Shown one piece after another: positions 1 through 8,532 of a stretch of DNA of 64,000 nucleotides. Under the pieces are notes generated by a model that made no database searches, was not told where the DNA came from, and was given only the letters and a program-made list of their open reading frames with translations. The position numbers and the translations under genes were made by a program. Source of the stretch: Sphingomonas immobilis (GTDB lineage Bacteria > Pseudomonadota > Alphaproteobacteria > Sphingomonadales > Sphingomonadaceae); contig NZ_JAUQSZ010000001.1 in the NCBI RefSeq assembly GCF_030580995.1, positions 62,001-126,000 of the forward strand. The letters run 5' to 3'. Positions within the stretch are counted from its first letter, which is position 1; the number at the start of each line of letters is the position of its first letter.

Positions 1-78
1 CGACAGCAGGAAGCCGATCAGATAGCCGCGGCGCGTGCCGTGATCGGCATGGTCATGCGTGGTTTCGGATGCGCTCAT
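1..78 (-). CDS. cyoD: Cytochrome o ubiquinol oxidase subunit IV, N-terminal part only
   Basis: Only the first 26 codons are in the window; the rest lies beyond the left edge. The start ATG overlaps the stop of cyoC in an ATGA junction, which is the cyoC-cyoD order of known cyo operons. The visible residues are a polar, histidine-rich N-terminus followed by the start of a hydrophobic stretch (GYLIGFLLS), as expected for the small membrane subunit IV. The identification rests mainly on position in the operon. Confidence 0.8.
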   Translation of the reverse strand, partial: MSASETTHDHADHGTRRGYLIGFLLS

Positions 79-701
79 CGCACGACTCCCAGCAGGTAGA
101 CGAAGGTAAAGACGCCGATCCACACGACATCGAGCAGGTGCCAGAACATGCCGAGGCACATCAGCCGGCGTTTGTTGGCGGGGATCAGCCCGCGCTGGCC
201 GATCTGCACCAGCATCACCGCGATCCAGACGAGGCCGAACGAGACGTGCAGGCCGTGCGTACCGACGAGCGTGAAGAAGGCCGAGAGGAAGGCGCTGCGC
301 TGCGGTGTTGCGCCTTCGGCGATCAGCCCGGCGAACTCGTGCAGCTCCACGCCGACGAAGGCGATGCCGAACAGCGCGGTGATGACCAGCCAGACCTGCG
401 TCGACCGCACCTTGCCCGCGTGCGAGTCGATCGCCGCCATGCCGAAGGTGATCGAGGAGAGCAGCAGGAACGTCGTGTTGAGCGCGACGAGCGGCAGCTC
501 GAAGATCTGGCGCGGGGCGGGCCCGCCGGCATAGCTGGTGCCAAGCACGCCGTACGCCGCGAACAGCGTCGCGAAGATGAGCGCGTCGCTCATCAGGTAT
601 ATCCAGAAGCCGAGCGCGGTCGCCCCGTCGGCGTCGTGATGCTCTTCCTCGGTGACGTAGAAGGCGTCGCGGTCGATGTCGGTGTCGGCGTGCGTGGTCA
701 T
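75..701 (-). CDS. cyoC: Cytochrome o ubiquinol oxidase subunit III
   Basis: This is the 208-residue subunit III of a bo3-type quinol oxidase, close to the usual length of about 205. It has five predicted membrane helices, with the family features GFWIYLMSDALIFATLF near residue 30 and GTHGLHVSFGLVW near residue 145. It contains no redox centre and supports assembly and stability of subunit I in the inner membrane. It starts one base after cyoB ends and overlaps cyoD by four bases, so translation is probably coupled along cyoABCD. Confidence 0.95.
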   Translation of the reverse strand: MTTHADTDIDRDAFYVTEEEHHDADGATALGFWIYLMSDALIFATLFAAYGVLGTSYAGGPAPRQIFELPLVALNTTFLLLSSITFGMAAIDSHAGKVRSTQVWLVITALFGIAFVGVELHEFAGLIAEGATPQRSAFLSAFFTLVGTHGLHVSFGLVWIAVMLVQIGQRGLIPANKRRLMCLGMFWHLLDVVWIGVFTFVYLLGVVR

Positions 702-702
702 G

Positions 703-2679
703 TCAGCCCTCCACCGCCAGCCGTGCGGCCTCGCCTGCGGCGACCTCGTCGGCCGGGATGTGATAGTCGCGGTTGTAGTTGAAGGTATGGCCGATCGCGA
801 CGACGAACAGCCCGACCGCGCTCACCGCCGCCAGCCACCAGATATACCACACCATCGCGAAGCCGAGCGCGAGCGCGAGGCCGGACAGGATCACACCCGC
901 GCCGGTGTTGCGCGGCATGTGGATCGCGCGGTAGCCGCTCGCCGGAGTCTTTGCCCCGCGCTCCTTCATGTCGTGCCACGTATCGAGCGTGTGGACGATC
1001 GGCGTGAAGGCGAAATTATAGGCCGGCGGCGGCGAGGAGATCGACCATTCCAGCGTGCGGGCGTCCCACGGATCGCCGGTCGTGTCGCGCAGCGCCTCGC
1101 GGTTTTTGATGCTGACGGCGATCTGGATGATGAAGGCGAGGATGCCGACCAGGATGATCGCCGCGCCGATCAGCGCGATCACGAACCAGATCTGCAGGCT
1201 CGGGTCGTCGAAGTGGCGTACGCGGCGCGTCGTCCCCATCAGGCCGACGACGTAGATCGGCGTCCACGCGACCCAGTATCCGATCACCCAGCCCCAGAAG
1301 CTGACCTTGCCCCAGAACGGATCGAGCCGGAAGCCGAAGGCCTTGGGGAACCAGTAGGTCATGCCCGCGAACAGGCCGAACACCACGCCGCCGATGATGA
1401 CGTTGTGGAAATGCGCGACCAGGAACAGCGAGTTGTGCAGCACGAAGTCGGCCGGCGGCACCGCCAGCAGCACGCCGGTCATCCCGCCTACGGTGAAGGT
1501 CAGCAGGAAGGCGACGACCCACATCATCGGCAGTTCGAAGCGGATGCGGCCGCGGTACATCGTGAACAGCCAGTTGAAGATCTTCGCGCCCGTCGGGATC
1601 GAGATCACCATCGTCGCGATGCCGAAGAAGGAATTGACGCTCGCGCCCGATCCCATCGTGAAGAAATGGTGCAGCCACACCAGGAACGACAGGATGGTGA
1701 TGACCACCGTCGCATAGACCATCGACGAATAGCCGAAGAGCGGCTTGCCCGAGAAGGTCGAGGTGATTTCGGAGAAGATGCCGAACACCGGCAGGACGAG
1801 GACATAGACCTCCGGGTGGCCCCAGATCCACACCAGGTTCCAGTACATCATCGGGTTGCCGCCGAGATCGTTGGTGAAGAAATCGGTGCCGACGTAGCGA
1901 TCGAGCATCAGCATCGCGAAGGCGGCGGTCAGCACCGGGAAGATCGCGATGACCAGCACGTTGCTGCACAAGGCCGTCCAGCAGAACACCGGCATCTTCA
2001 TCATCGACATGCCGGGGGCACGCATCTTCAGCAGCGTGACGACCATGTTGATGCCCGACAGCAAGGTGCCGATGCCCGCTATCTGCAGCGCCCACAGGTA
2101 ATAGTCGGGGCCCGTATCGGGGCTGTTCTGCAGATTCGCGACCGGCACGTAGTTGAGCCAGCCCGCGCGGCTGAACTCGCCGACGAACAGCGACACCATC
2201 ACCAGCGCCGCACCCGCCACCGTCAACCAGAAGCTGAGGTTGTTGAGAAACGGAAACGCCACGTCGCGCGCACCGATCTGCAGCGGCATAACGTAATTGA
2301 TAATGCCAACGACCAACGGAATCGCCACGAAGAAGATCATGATCGTGCCGTGCGCGCTGAAAATTTGATCGTAGTGGTGCGCGTTGAGATATCCGTCGCT
2401 GCCGCCGAAGGCGATCGCCTGCTGCAGGCGCATCATCAGCGCGTCGGCGAAGCCGCGCAGCAGCATGACGATGCCGAGGATCATGTACATGATCCCGATC
2501 TTCTTGTGATCCACACTCGTGAACCACTCGCTCCAGAGATAGCCCCAGAGCCTGAAGTAGGTGACGGCACCGAGCAGCGCGACGCCGAGGATGGCGACGC
2601 CGATGAAGGTGCCGAGCACGATCGGCTCGTGGATCGGGAAACTCTCGAGCGAGAGGCGGCCGAAGATCGTGGTGAGCAT
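703..2679 (-). CDS. cyoB: Cytochrome o ubiquinol oxidase subunit I
   Basis: This is the catalytic heme-copper subunit (658 residues, normal for CyoB). The CuB/tyrosine region [18 protein letters not shown] lies near residue 285, the CuB histidine pair HHFFTMG near 335, and the heme ligand segment HFHNVIIGG near 420. It has about 15 membrane helices. The enzyme oxidises ubiquinol, reduces O2 to water and pumps protons. The gene lies 11 bases downstream of cyoA and directly before cyoC. All ligands needed for activity appear to be present. Confidence 0.97.
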   Translation of the reverse strand: MLTTIFGRLSLESFPIHEPIVLGTFIGVAILGVALLGAVTYFRLWGYLWSEWFTSVDHKKIGIMYMILGIVMLLRGFADALMMRLQQAIAFGGSDGYLNAHHYDQIFSAHGTIMIFFVAIPLVVGIINYVMPLQIGARDVAFPFLNNLSFWLTVAGAALVMVSLFVGEFSRAGWLNYVPVANLQNSPDTGPDYYLWALQIAGIGTLLSGINMVVTLLKMRAPGMSMMKMPVFCWTALCSNVLVIAIFPVLTAAFAMLMLDRYVGTDFFTNDLGGNPMMYWNLVWIWGHPEVYVLVLPVFGIFSEITSTFSGKPLFGYSSMVYATVVITILSFLVWLHHFFTMGSGASVNSFFGIATMVISIPTGAKIFNWLFTMYRGRIRFELPMMWVVAFLLTFTVGGMTGVLLAVPPADFVLHNSLFLVAHFHNVIIGGVVFGLFAGMTYWFPKAFGFRLDPFWGKVSFWGWVIGYWVAWTPIYVVGLMGTTRRVRHFDDPSLQIWFVIALIGAAIILVGILAFIIQIAVSIKNREALRDTTGDPWDARTLEWSISSPPPAYNFAFTPIVHTLDTWHDMKERGAKTPASGYRAIHMPRNTGAGVILSGLALALGFAMVWYIWWLAAVSAVGLFVVAIGHTFNYNRDYHIPADEVAAGEAARLAVEG

Positions 2680-2690
2680 GGGTCTTCCGA

Positions 2691-3839
2691 TCAGCCGCGC
2701 GCGGGTGCGGCGGGCAGGAGGAGGGACATATCGCGGTTGCGCGGCGAATCGGGATCGGTCTTGCCGGGGGCGGGCCCGCGCGGTTTGTCGATATTGGGTT
2801 GGGGGGCGATCTCGTCCTTGTTCTTGAACAGCGCGCCCTTGGGCTTGCCGCCCGGCGGGGGCGGGGTGTCGTGGCCGGCGGCGGGCATTGGAAGCATCGG
2901 GGGCATGGCGTGCGGCGACTGACCCTCGGCCATGCGGTCATGCGCCATGATATCACGCATGCAGGGCGTGTCCGGCGCGACGCAGCGGTTGACGACGCGG
3001 TCGAACAGATCGGCCTGCACGCTGGTGAAGCCGATTGGCGCGACCTTCTCGCTCGGCTTTTCGAGCTTGAGATAATCGGCGGCGGCGAGGGTGCGGTTGC
3101 TGGTCTTCACGCGCGCGACCCAGGCTTCGAAATCCTTGTCGCTTAATCCGCGCAGCTTGAAACGCATGTCTGAGAAGCCCGCGCCGCTGTAATTGGCGGA
3201 CATGCCCTCGTAGGTGCCGGGCTTGTTGAGCACGGCGTGGAGCGTGCTCTGCATGCCGGGCATCGCATAGACCATGCCGGCCAGCGTGGGGGCGTAGAAG
3301 CTGTTCATCATGTTCGACGAGGTGATGTCGAAGCGGACCTGGCGATCGACCGGCAGCGCCAGTTCGTTGACCGTCGCGATGCCCTGTTCGGGGTAAATGA
3401 ACAACCATTTCCAGTCGAGCGCGACGACCTGGATATGGAGCGGTTTTTGCGCGTGATCGACCGGCTTGCCTGCCGAGACGCGATCGAGCGGGCGGAACGG
3501 ATCGAGCAGGTGGGTGCTCGACCAGGTGAGCGCCCCCAGCGCGATGATGATGGCGAGCGGGGCTGACCAGATCACCAGTTCCAGCGAGGTCGAATGTTCG
3601 AAATGCGGATCGTAGGTCGCCGCGTCGTTGCCCTTGCGATAGCGCCAGGCGAACAGCACGATCAGGATCATCACCGGCACGATGATGAGCAGCATCAGGC
3701 CGGTGGAGATGAAGATGATGTCGCGTTGCTGCAGCGCGACGTCGCCGGCGGGATCGAGCACCGCGTGGCCGCATCCGGCCAGCGAGAGGGCGACGGCGGC
3801 GAGGCCGGCGGTTCGAACGAAGGGCGTATGGTCGCGCAT
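2691..3839 (-). CDS. cyoA: Cytochrome o ubiquinol oxidase subunit II (lipoprotein)
   Basis: The N-terminus is a lipoprotein signal ending in the lipobox LAGC near residue 23, followed by two membrane helices and a periplasmic cupredoxin-like domain. As in quinol oxidases, the CuA ligand cluster of cytochrome c oxidases is not seen; the expected aromatic segment ([18 protein letters not shown]) is present near residue 140. At 382 residues it is longer than the E. coli protein because of a proline- and methionine-rich C-terminal tail (after about residue 300). It is the first gene of the cyo operon, with a perfect palindrome in its upstream region. Confidence 0.95.
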   Translation of the reverse strand: MRDHTPFVRTAGLAAVALSLAGCGHAVLDPAGDVALQQRDIIFISTGLMLLIIVPVMILIVLFAWRYRKGNDAATYDPHFEHSTSLELVIWSAPLAIIIALGALTWSSTHLLDPFRPLDRVSAGKPVDHAQKPLHIQVVALDWKWLFIYPEQGIATVNELALPVDRQVRFDITSSNMMNSFYAPTLAGMVYAMPGMQSTLHAVLNKPGTYEGMSANYSGAGFSDMRFKLRGLSDKDFEAWVARVKTSNRTLAAADYLKLEKPSEKVAPIGFTSVQADLFDRVVNRCVAPDTPCMRDIMAHDRMAEGQSPHAMPPMLPMPAAGHDTPPPPGGKPKGALFKNKDEIAPQPNIDKPRGPAPGKTDPDSPRNRDMSLLLPAAPARG

Positions 3840-3873
3840 GAGTGTCGCCTAGGCCGTTTACGCGTGGTGCTAC

Positions 3874-3892
3874 ATTGGACATTTTGTCCAAT
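3874..3892. promoter_or_regulatory. Perfect 19-bp palindrome between cyoA and the MFS gene
   Basis: The sequence is ATTGGACA-TTT-TGTCCAAT, two perfect 8-base arms around a 3-base centre. It lies 35 bp upstream of the cyoA start (minus strand) and about 100 bp before the divergent MFS start. The size and position fit a dimeric repressor or activator site controlling cyo, the transporter or both. The binding protein is not identifiable from this window. Confidence 0.55.
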
Positions 3893-3988
3893 CCCACAAC
3901 CGGCGCATACTAGGCACAAGGCACTATGGCGGCCCGCTTCCGGGCCGGGTTACTGGACGGCGGGATTGCCCGCAGGAGCATGGACGGC

Positions 3989-5317
3989 ATGACCGCATCG
4001 ACCGCCACACCCGATTCGACTCAGTTGGAGCGCGACGCCCGCGCGCTGCACGCCGACGGCCATGTCGCACCCGGCGAGATTGCGATCGGCGTGATCGTCG
4101 GGCGGACGTCCGAATTTTTCGACTTCTTCGTCTATGCCATCGCCTCGGTGCTGGTGTTTCCGGCCGTCGTCTTTCCCTACGTCGATGCGCTGACGGGCAC
4201 GCTCTATTCCTTTGCGCTGTTCGCGCTCGCCTTTGTCGGGCGGCCGTTCGGTACGCTCATTTTCATGTGGATCGACCGCAATCACGGGCGCGGCGTGAAG
4301 CTGACGATCGCGCTGTTCCTGCTCGGCGGATCGACGATGGCGATGGCGCTGCTGCCGGGATACGAACAGATCGGCACGTGGTCGGCGGTGATGCTCGGCC
4401 TGTTCCGCTTCGGGCAGGGCATGGCGCTGGGCGGCGCGTGGGACGGGATGCCGGCGCTCCTCTCGCTCAACGCCCCCAAGAAGCAGCGCGGCTGGTATGC
4501 GATGATCCCGCAGCTCGGCGCACCGCTCGGCCTGCTGGTGGCGGCGTCGCTGTTCGCCTATTTCCTCGGCATCCTGTCGCCCGCCGATTTCCTGAGCTGG
4601 GGCTGGCGCTATCCGTTCTTCGTGGTGCTGGCGATCAACGTCGTCGCGCTGTTCGCGCGGTTGCGGATGATCGCGACGCCGGAGTTCGAAAAGCTGTTCG
4701 AAAGCCGCGAGCTGCAGCCGTCACCGGCCTTCGCGACTCTCTTCACGGAATGGCGGACGATCGCGCTGGGGGCGTTCGCGCCGCTGGCGAGCTTCGCCTT
4801 GTTCCACCTCGTCACGGTGTTCCCCCTCTCCTGGGTGACGCTCTATGCGCATGAGGAGCCGGTGCGCTTCCTCATCATCGAGGCGGGCGGGACGCTGGTC
4901 TGCGTGCTGGCGATGCTGGCGTCGGGGATGATCGCCGACCGCGTCGGGCGGCGTGCGGTGCTGGGCGTGTCGGCGGTGATGATCGGCGCGTATAGCGGCT
5001 TCGCGCCGCAGTTGCTGGGTGCGGGCGGGGTGGGCGAGTCGCTCTACATGATCTCGGGCTTCGCGCTGCTCGGCCTCGCCTTCGGCCAGTCGTCGGGGGT
5101 GGTGAACGACCGCTTCCCGCCGCAGACGCGCTATACCGGGGCGGCGATCGTCGCCAATTCGGCGTGGCTGATCGGCGCGGGCTTCGCGCCGCTGGCGGCG
5201 TTGTTCCTCGCCAGCCATGTCGGGCTGTGGTCGGTCGGGCTGTATTTGCTCTCCGGCGTGATCTGCACGCTCGGCGCGCTCGGCATCAATCGCGAATGGG
5301 CGCGGCAGACGGACTAG
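3989..5317 (+). CDS. MFS transporter, metabolite:H+ symporter (MHS) type
   Basis: This is a 12-helix major facilitator carrier of about 442 residues. The first helix contains GRTSEFFDFFVYAIASVLVFP, which matches the MHS/ProP branch pattern, and the loop 8-9 signature ADRVGRR is present near residue 310. I chose the ATG at 3989 because AGGAG sits 10 bases upstream; an in-frame ATG at 3980 is too close to it, and a longer reading frame opens at 3926. The substrate is unknown; relatives carry small carboxylates or osmolytes. It is divergent from cyo with a palindrome between them. Confidence 0.85.
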   Translation: MTASTATPDSTQLERDARALHADGHVAPGEIAIGVIVGRTSEFFDFFVYAIASVLVFPAVVFPYVDALTGTLYSFALFALAFVGRPFGTLIFMWIDRNHGRGVKLTIALFLLGGSTMAMALLPGYEQIGTWSAVMLGLFRFGQGMALGGAWDGMPALLSLNAPKKQRGWYAMIPQLGAPLGLLVAASLFAYFLGILSPADFLSWGWRYPFFVVLAINVVALFARLRMIATPEFEKLFESRELQPSPAFATLFTEWRTIALGAFAPLASFALFHLVTVFPLSWVTLYAHEEPVRFLIIEAGGTLVCVLAMLASGMIADRVGRRAVLGVSAVMIGAYSGFAPQLLGAGGVGESLYMISGFALLGLAFGQSSGVVNDRFPPQTRYTGAAIVANSAWLIGAGFAPLAALFLASHVGLWSVGLYLLSGVICTLGALGINREWARQTD

Positions 5318-5504
5318 AGTGATAGCTCGCTTGACAGATTGACGCCTGAATCGAAAATGTAAGGCGCGATCGTTTCCAAATTTGCACCGATCGGGCGTCG
5401 AAGGTCTTAGCGATCGCGCGATTCCGCCTTTTCCTGAAGCAGCCGACGATGGGAAAGAGCGGCACCGACTGTCGCAGATCGGTGGCGTGTAGGACAGACG
5501 ATAT

Positions 5505-6788
5505 TCAGGCCGTCCAGCTCGAGACGTCGTCCTGCGCACCGATCAGCGCGAGGCCGTGGGCGATCGAAGTGAGCTCGCCGCCCGAGGCGATGCGGTCCTC
5601 CCCGAAACGCTCGGTGAAGAGGCGGCGCAGGCGTGGGGTGAGCGACGTGCCGCCGGTGAGGAATACACGATCGATGGCGGCGGGCGCGACCTCCGCCGCG
5701 GCGAGCGCGCGGTCGACCGCCGCCTCGATACGCGCGACGTCGGGCGCGATCCACTCCTCGAAATCGGCGCGGCGCACGTCCGCCTCGATGCCGAAACCCG
5801 CGCCGGCGAAGTGGAAATGCGCCCCCTCGGCTGCCGACAGCGCGCGCTTCAGCTTTCCCACCGCGTCGTAGAGCTGATAGCCAAGTTCCTGATCGATCAC
5901 CGCAATCATCCGCGCGATGGCATCGGGATCGAGCGCGGCGCGGCGCAGCTTCTCGAGATCGGCGAGCGTCTTGCGGTTGCGCATCAACGCCAGCTTCGAC
6001 CAGTCCGCGAAGTCGCTGAAGTAACCACCGGGAATATCGAGGACTTTGTCGAACGAGCGGTAGGAACCGCCCTTGCCGAGCATCGGCAGGACGAGCCGGT
6101 CGACGATGCGCGCGTCGAAGCGATCACCGGCGATACCGACGCCCGCCGTGCCGAGCGGGACGCAGCGGCGCGCGGCACCCGGCTCGGCGATCCGCACCAC
6201 CGAGAAGTCGCTGGTGCCGCCGCCGAAATCGGCGACGAGGATCGTCGCGGGATCGCTGATCCGTGAGGCGTAGCTGAACGCCGCGCCGATCGGTTCGTAG
6301 ACATAGTGGATCTCTTCGGCGAGCGCGCCGAACATCGCGTCGTAGCGTGTCCTGGCGAGCGTCTCGTCGGGGCGACTGCCGGCGAATTCGACGGGGCGGC
6401 CGACGATCAGGCGCTTCGCCCTTCCGGCGAGCGTCCCGCGCGAGCGGGCGACCAGTTTCGACAGGAACAGCCGCCCGATCTCCTCGAAACGGTAGCGACG
6501 TTCGAACACGCTGGCATGTTCGAACGTCGCATTGGCGGCGACCGACTTGAACGATTGCAGGAAGCGGGACCCTTGCGGGAAGGCGAGATATTCCTCGACC
6601 GCCCACGGCCCCGCCTCGCTGGCGATGCCGTCCTCCTCCCAGAAGCACAAGGCCGAGCGGAACACCGCGTCGGTGCCGCCGGGCGCATCAAGCATCACGA
6701 GATCGGCGGTGTCGGCGTGCGCAACGGCGGCCACCGAATTGGTGGTGCCGAAGTCGAGACCGATCGCGGGAGGCTGAGTCGCGGACAT
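5505..6788 (-). CDS. Hsp70-family protein, YegD-like
   Basis: The 427-residue protein is an actin/Hsp70 ATPase fold without the usual substrate-binding and lid domains. The phosphate-1 loop IGLDFGTTNS lies at residues 8-17, the phosphate-2 loop VADFGGGTSDFSVV near 205, and an adenosine-type motif FLTGGTS near 380. The length and missing C-terminal domain fit E. coli YegD rather than DnaK. The cellular role of the family is not established. It is a single gene, convergent with the MFS gene across 187 bp in which I see no feature. Confidence 0.88.
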   Translation of the reverse strand: MSATQPPAIGLDFGTTNSVAAVAHADTADLVMLDAPGGTDAVFRSALCFWEEDGIASEAGPWAVEEYLAFPQGSRFLQSFKSVAANATFEHASVFERRYRFEEIGRLFLSKLVARSRGTLAGRAKRLIVGRPVEFAGSRPDETLARTRYDAMFGALAEEIHYVYEPIGAAFSYASRISDPATILVADFGGGTSDFSVVRIAEPGAARRCVPLGTAGVGIAGDRFDARIVDRLVLPMLGKGGSYRSFDKVLDIPGGYFSDFADWSKLALMRNRKTLADLEKLRRAALDPDAIARMIAVIDQELGYQLYDAVGKLKRALSAAEGAHFHFAGAGFGIEADVRRADFEEWIAPDVARIEAAVDRALAAAEVAPAAIDRVFLTGGTSLTPRLRRLFTERFGEDRIASGGELTSIAHGLALIGAQDDVSSWTA

Positions 6789-6859
6789 GGGACGCGCGCC
6801 TATGCCGTAAACGCGTGCGGGGGGCTATGGTCGGTAGACAGTACGGCATCCTCGCCACC

Positions 6860-7027
6860 CGTCATCCCGGAAGCCGATTTTCTTCAAATCTATGATTTGA
6901 ATAGAAAATCGAGCTGTCCGGGATCCATCGCGAGGCAGGCGCCTGCGGAGATATGGATCCCGGACTGCAAGGCTTTCCAGCCAAAAACCTGACGGTTTTT
7001 GGGGAAAGCCTAACATCCGGGATGACG
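6860..7027. repeat. Nested palindromic repeat element (about 168 bp)
   Basis: The ends are a 12-bp inverted repeat (CGTCATCCCGGA at 6860-6871, TCCGGGATGACG at 7016-7027). Between them lie three further hairpins: GATTTTCT/TCAAATC with GATTTGA/AGAAAATC (6876-6910); GTCCGGGATCCAT with ATGGATCCCGGAC (6916-6965) around the palindrome GCAGGCGCCTGC (6935-6946); and GGCTTTCC/CCAAAAACC with GGTTTTTGG/GGAAAGCC (6971-7010). It fills most of the gap between divergent hsp70-like and MATE genes. GTCATCCCGG-type ends are familiar from alphaproteobacterial intergenic repeats. I see one copy in the window. Confidence 0.8.
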
Positions 7028-7094
7028 AAGAAGAGAGTCGAACGGGCCGCAACTTGCCCTTGCCGTGAACCGTCCTCCCGTCCATCGGCGGGCG

Positions 7095-8459
7095 ATGGGG
7101 CGCGAAACACAGCATTGGTGGTGGCCGGAGGTGCGCGCGATGGTCGCGCTCGCCTATCCGCTCGTGCTGACCAACCTCGCGCAGGCGCTGATCGCGACGA
7201 CAGACGTGGTGCTGCTCGGCTGGGCGGGGGCGGACAAGCTCGCGGCGGCGGCGCTGGGCGTCAACCTGTTCACCGCCTGCGTGTTCTTCGGCACCGGCCT
7301 CGTCACCGCCGCCGCGCCGATGATCGCCCGCGCGCTCGGCGAGCGCAGCCACGCGGTGCGCGACGTGCAGCGCACCGTGCGGCAGTCGCTGTGGGTCGCG
7401 GCGACGCTGTGCGTGCCGATGTGGCTGCTGCTGTGGCAGGCCGAGCCGATCCTGCTGCTGTTCGGGCAGGAGCCGGCACTGGCGCATGCGGCGGTGCGGC
7501 TGGTGCATCCGATGATGTTCGGGCTGCTGCCGCTGCTCGGCTATTACGTGCTGCGCTCGTTCGTGTCGGCGCTGGAGCGGCCGGTCTGGGCGTTCGTCGT
7601 CGGGGTGATTGCGGTGCTGCTCAATGCGGTGCTCAATTTCGGTCTCATCTTCGGGCATTTCGGGCTGCCCGCGCTCGGGCTGTTCGGGGCGGGGCTGGGG
7701 AGTGCGCTGTCGAACCTGTTCATGTTCGTGGGGATGGCCGTCGTCGTGACGCGGCACCGCCGCTTCCGCCGTTACCGGCTGTTCGGAAACTGGTGGCGGA
7801 GCGACTGGCAGCGCTATGCGGCGATCTGGCGGCTGGGCCTGCCGATCGCGGTGACGATCGGGCTGGAGGTGACGATCTTCAACTGCGCGGTGTTCCTGAT
7901 GGGGCTGCTCGGCGCGGCGGAGCTGGCGGCGCATGCGGTGGCGATCCAGCTTGCGGCCTTGTGCTTCATGATCCCGCTCGGCCTCGCGCAGGCGGCGACG
8001 GTGCGCGTCGGCCTCGCCTACGGGCGCGGCGATGCGGCGGGGGTGTCGCACGCCGGGCGCGCGGCGCTGGGCATCACGATGGCGGTGATGGCCTGCACCG
8101 CGACGATCCTGACCCTGTTCCGGCACCAGTTGGTCGCGCTGTTCCTCGCCAGCACCACGCCGGCGGAGGCGCATGTCGTGGCGCTGGCGCTGTCGTTCCT
8201 GGTGGTGGCGGCGCTGTTCCAGTTCTTCGACGGCGCGCAGGCGGTCGGCGCGGGGATGCTGCGCGGGCTGCACGATACGTTCGTGCCGATGCTGCTCGCG
8301 CTGGTGGGCTATTGGGTGGTCGGGCTCGGCACGGCGGTGGTGCTGGCGTTCTGGCTGCACTGGGGCGGCGTGGGCGTGTGGATCGGGCTTGCCGCCGGGC
8401 TGGGCACGGTGGCGGTGCTGATGGTGGCACGCTGGGGGATGCGGACGCGCCTGTCGTAA
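7095..8459 (+). CDS. MATE-family multidrug/toxin efflux transporter
   Basis: This is a 12-helix MATE (NorM-like) antiporter of about 454 residues made of two MatE repeats. Helix 1 carries the typical PLVLTNLAQALIATTDVVLLG, followed by aliphatic helices and the second repeat starting at LGLPIAVTIGLEVTIFNCAVFLMGLLG. Such proteins export cationic drugs or metabolites in exchange for Na+ or H+. The start is uncertain: I prefer ATG 7095, but a GTG at 7065 is in frame and would add ten residues. It stands alone after the palindromic element. Confidence 0.9.
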   Translation: MGRETQHWWWPEVRAMVALAYPLVLTNLAQALIATTDVVLLGWAGADKLAAAALGVNLFTACVFFGTGLVTAAAPMIARALGERSHAVRDVQRTVRQSLWVAATLCVPMWLLLWQAEPILLLFGQEPALAHAAVRLVHPMMFGLLPLLGYYVLRSFVSALERPVWAFVVGVIAVLLNAVLNFGLIFGHFGLPALGLFGAGLGSALSNLFMFVGMAVVVTRHRRFRRYRLFGNWWRSDWQRYAAIWRLGLPIAVTIGLEVTIFNCAVFLMGLLGAAELAAHAVAIQLAALCFMIPLGLAQAATVRVGLAYGRGDAAGVSHAGRAALGITMAVMACTATILTLFRHQLVALFLASTTPAEAHVVALALSFLVVAALFQFFDGAQAVGAGMLRGLHDTFVPMLLALVGYWVVGLGTAVVLAFWLHWGGVGVWIGLAAGLGTVAVLMVARWGMRTRLS

Positions 8460-8466
8460 TCCCGCC

Positions 8467-8482
8467 GTCACGGAGCCGACAC
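8467..8482 (+). promoter_or_regulatory. Possible Pho-box half-sites upstream of phoD
   Basis: Two short direct repeats, GTCAC at 8467-8471 and GACAC at 8478-8482, are 11 bp apart, which is the spacing of PhoB half-sites (consensus about CTGTCAY). A similar pair lies upstream of the next gene. The match is short, so this is a suggestion only. Confidence 0.25.
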
Positions 8483-8532
8483 GAAGCGGTGGCTATGGTT
8501 GCCCGGACGGTCCCGATCGAAGGCGAGAGACG

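Noticed and set aside
676..2922. Very long open frame on the plus strand opposite cyoB (748 codons)
   Set aside because: It is the antisense of cyoB; the translation is a low-complexity Arg/Asp/His/Glu-rich string, typical of a shadow frame in GC-rich DNA.
6825..8471. 548-codon minus-strand frame opposite the MATE gene
   Set aside because: Arg/His/Gln-rich shadow translation with no domain; the plus-strand MATE protein is clear.
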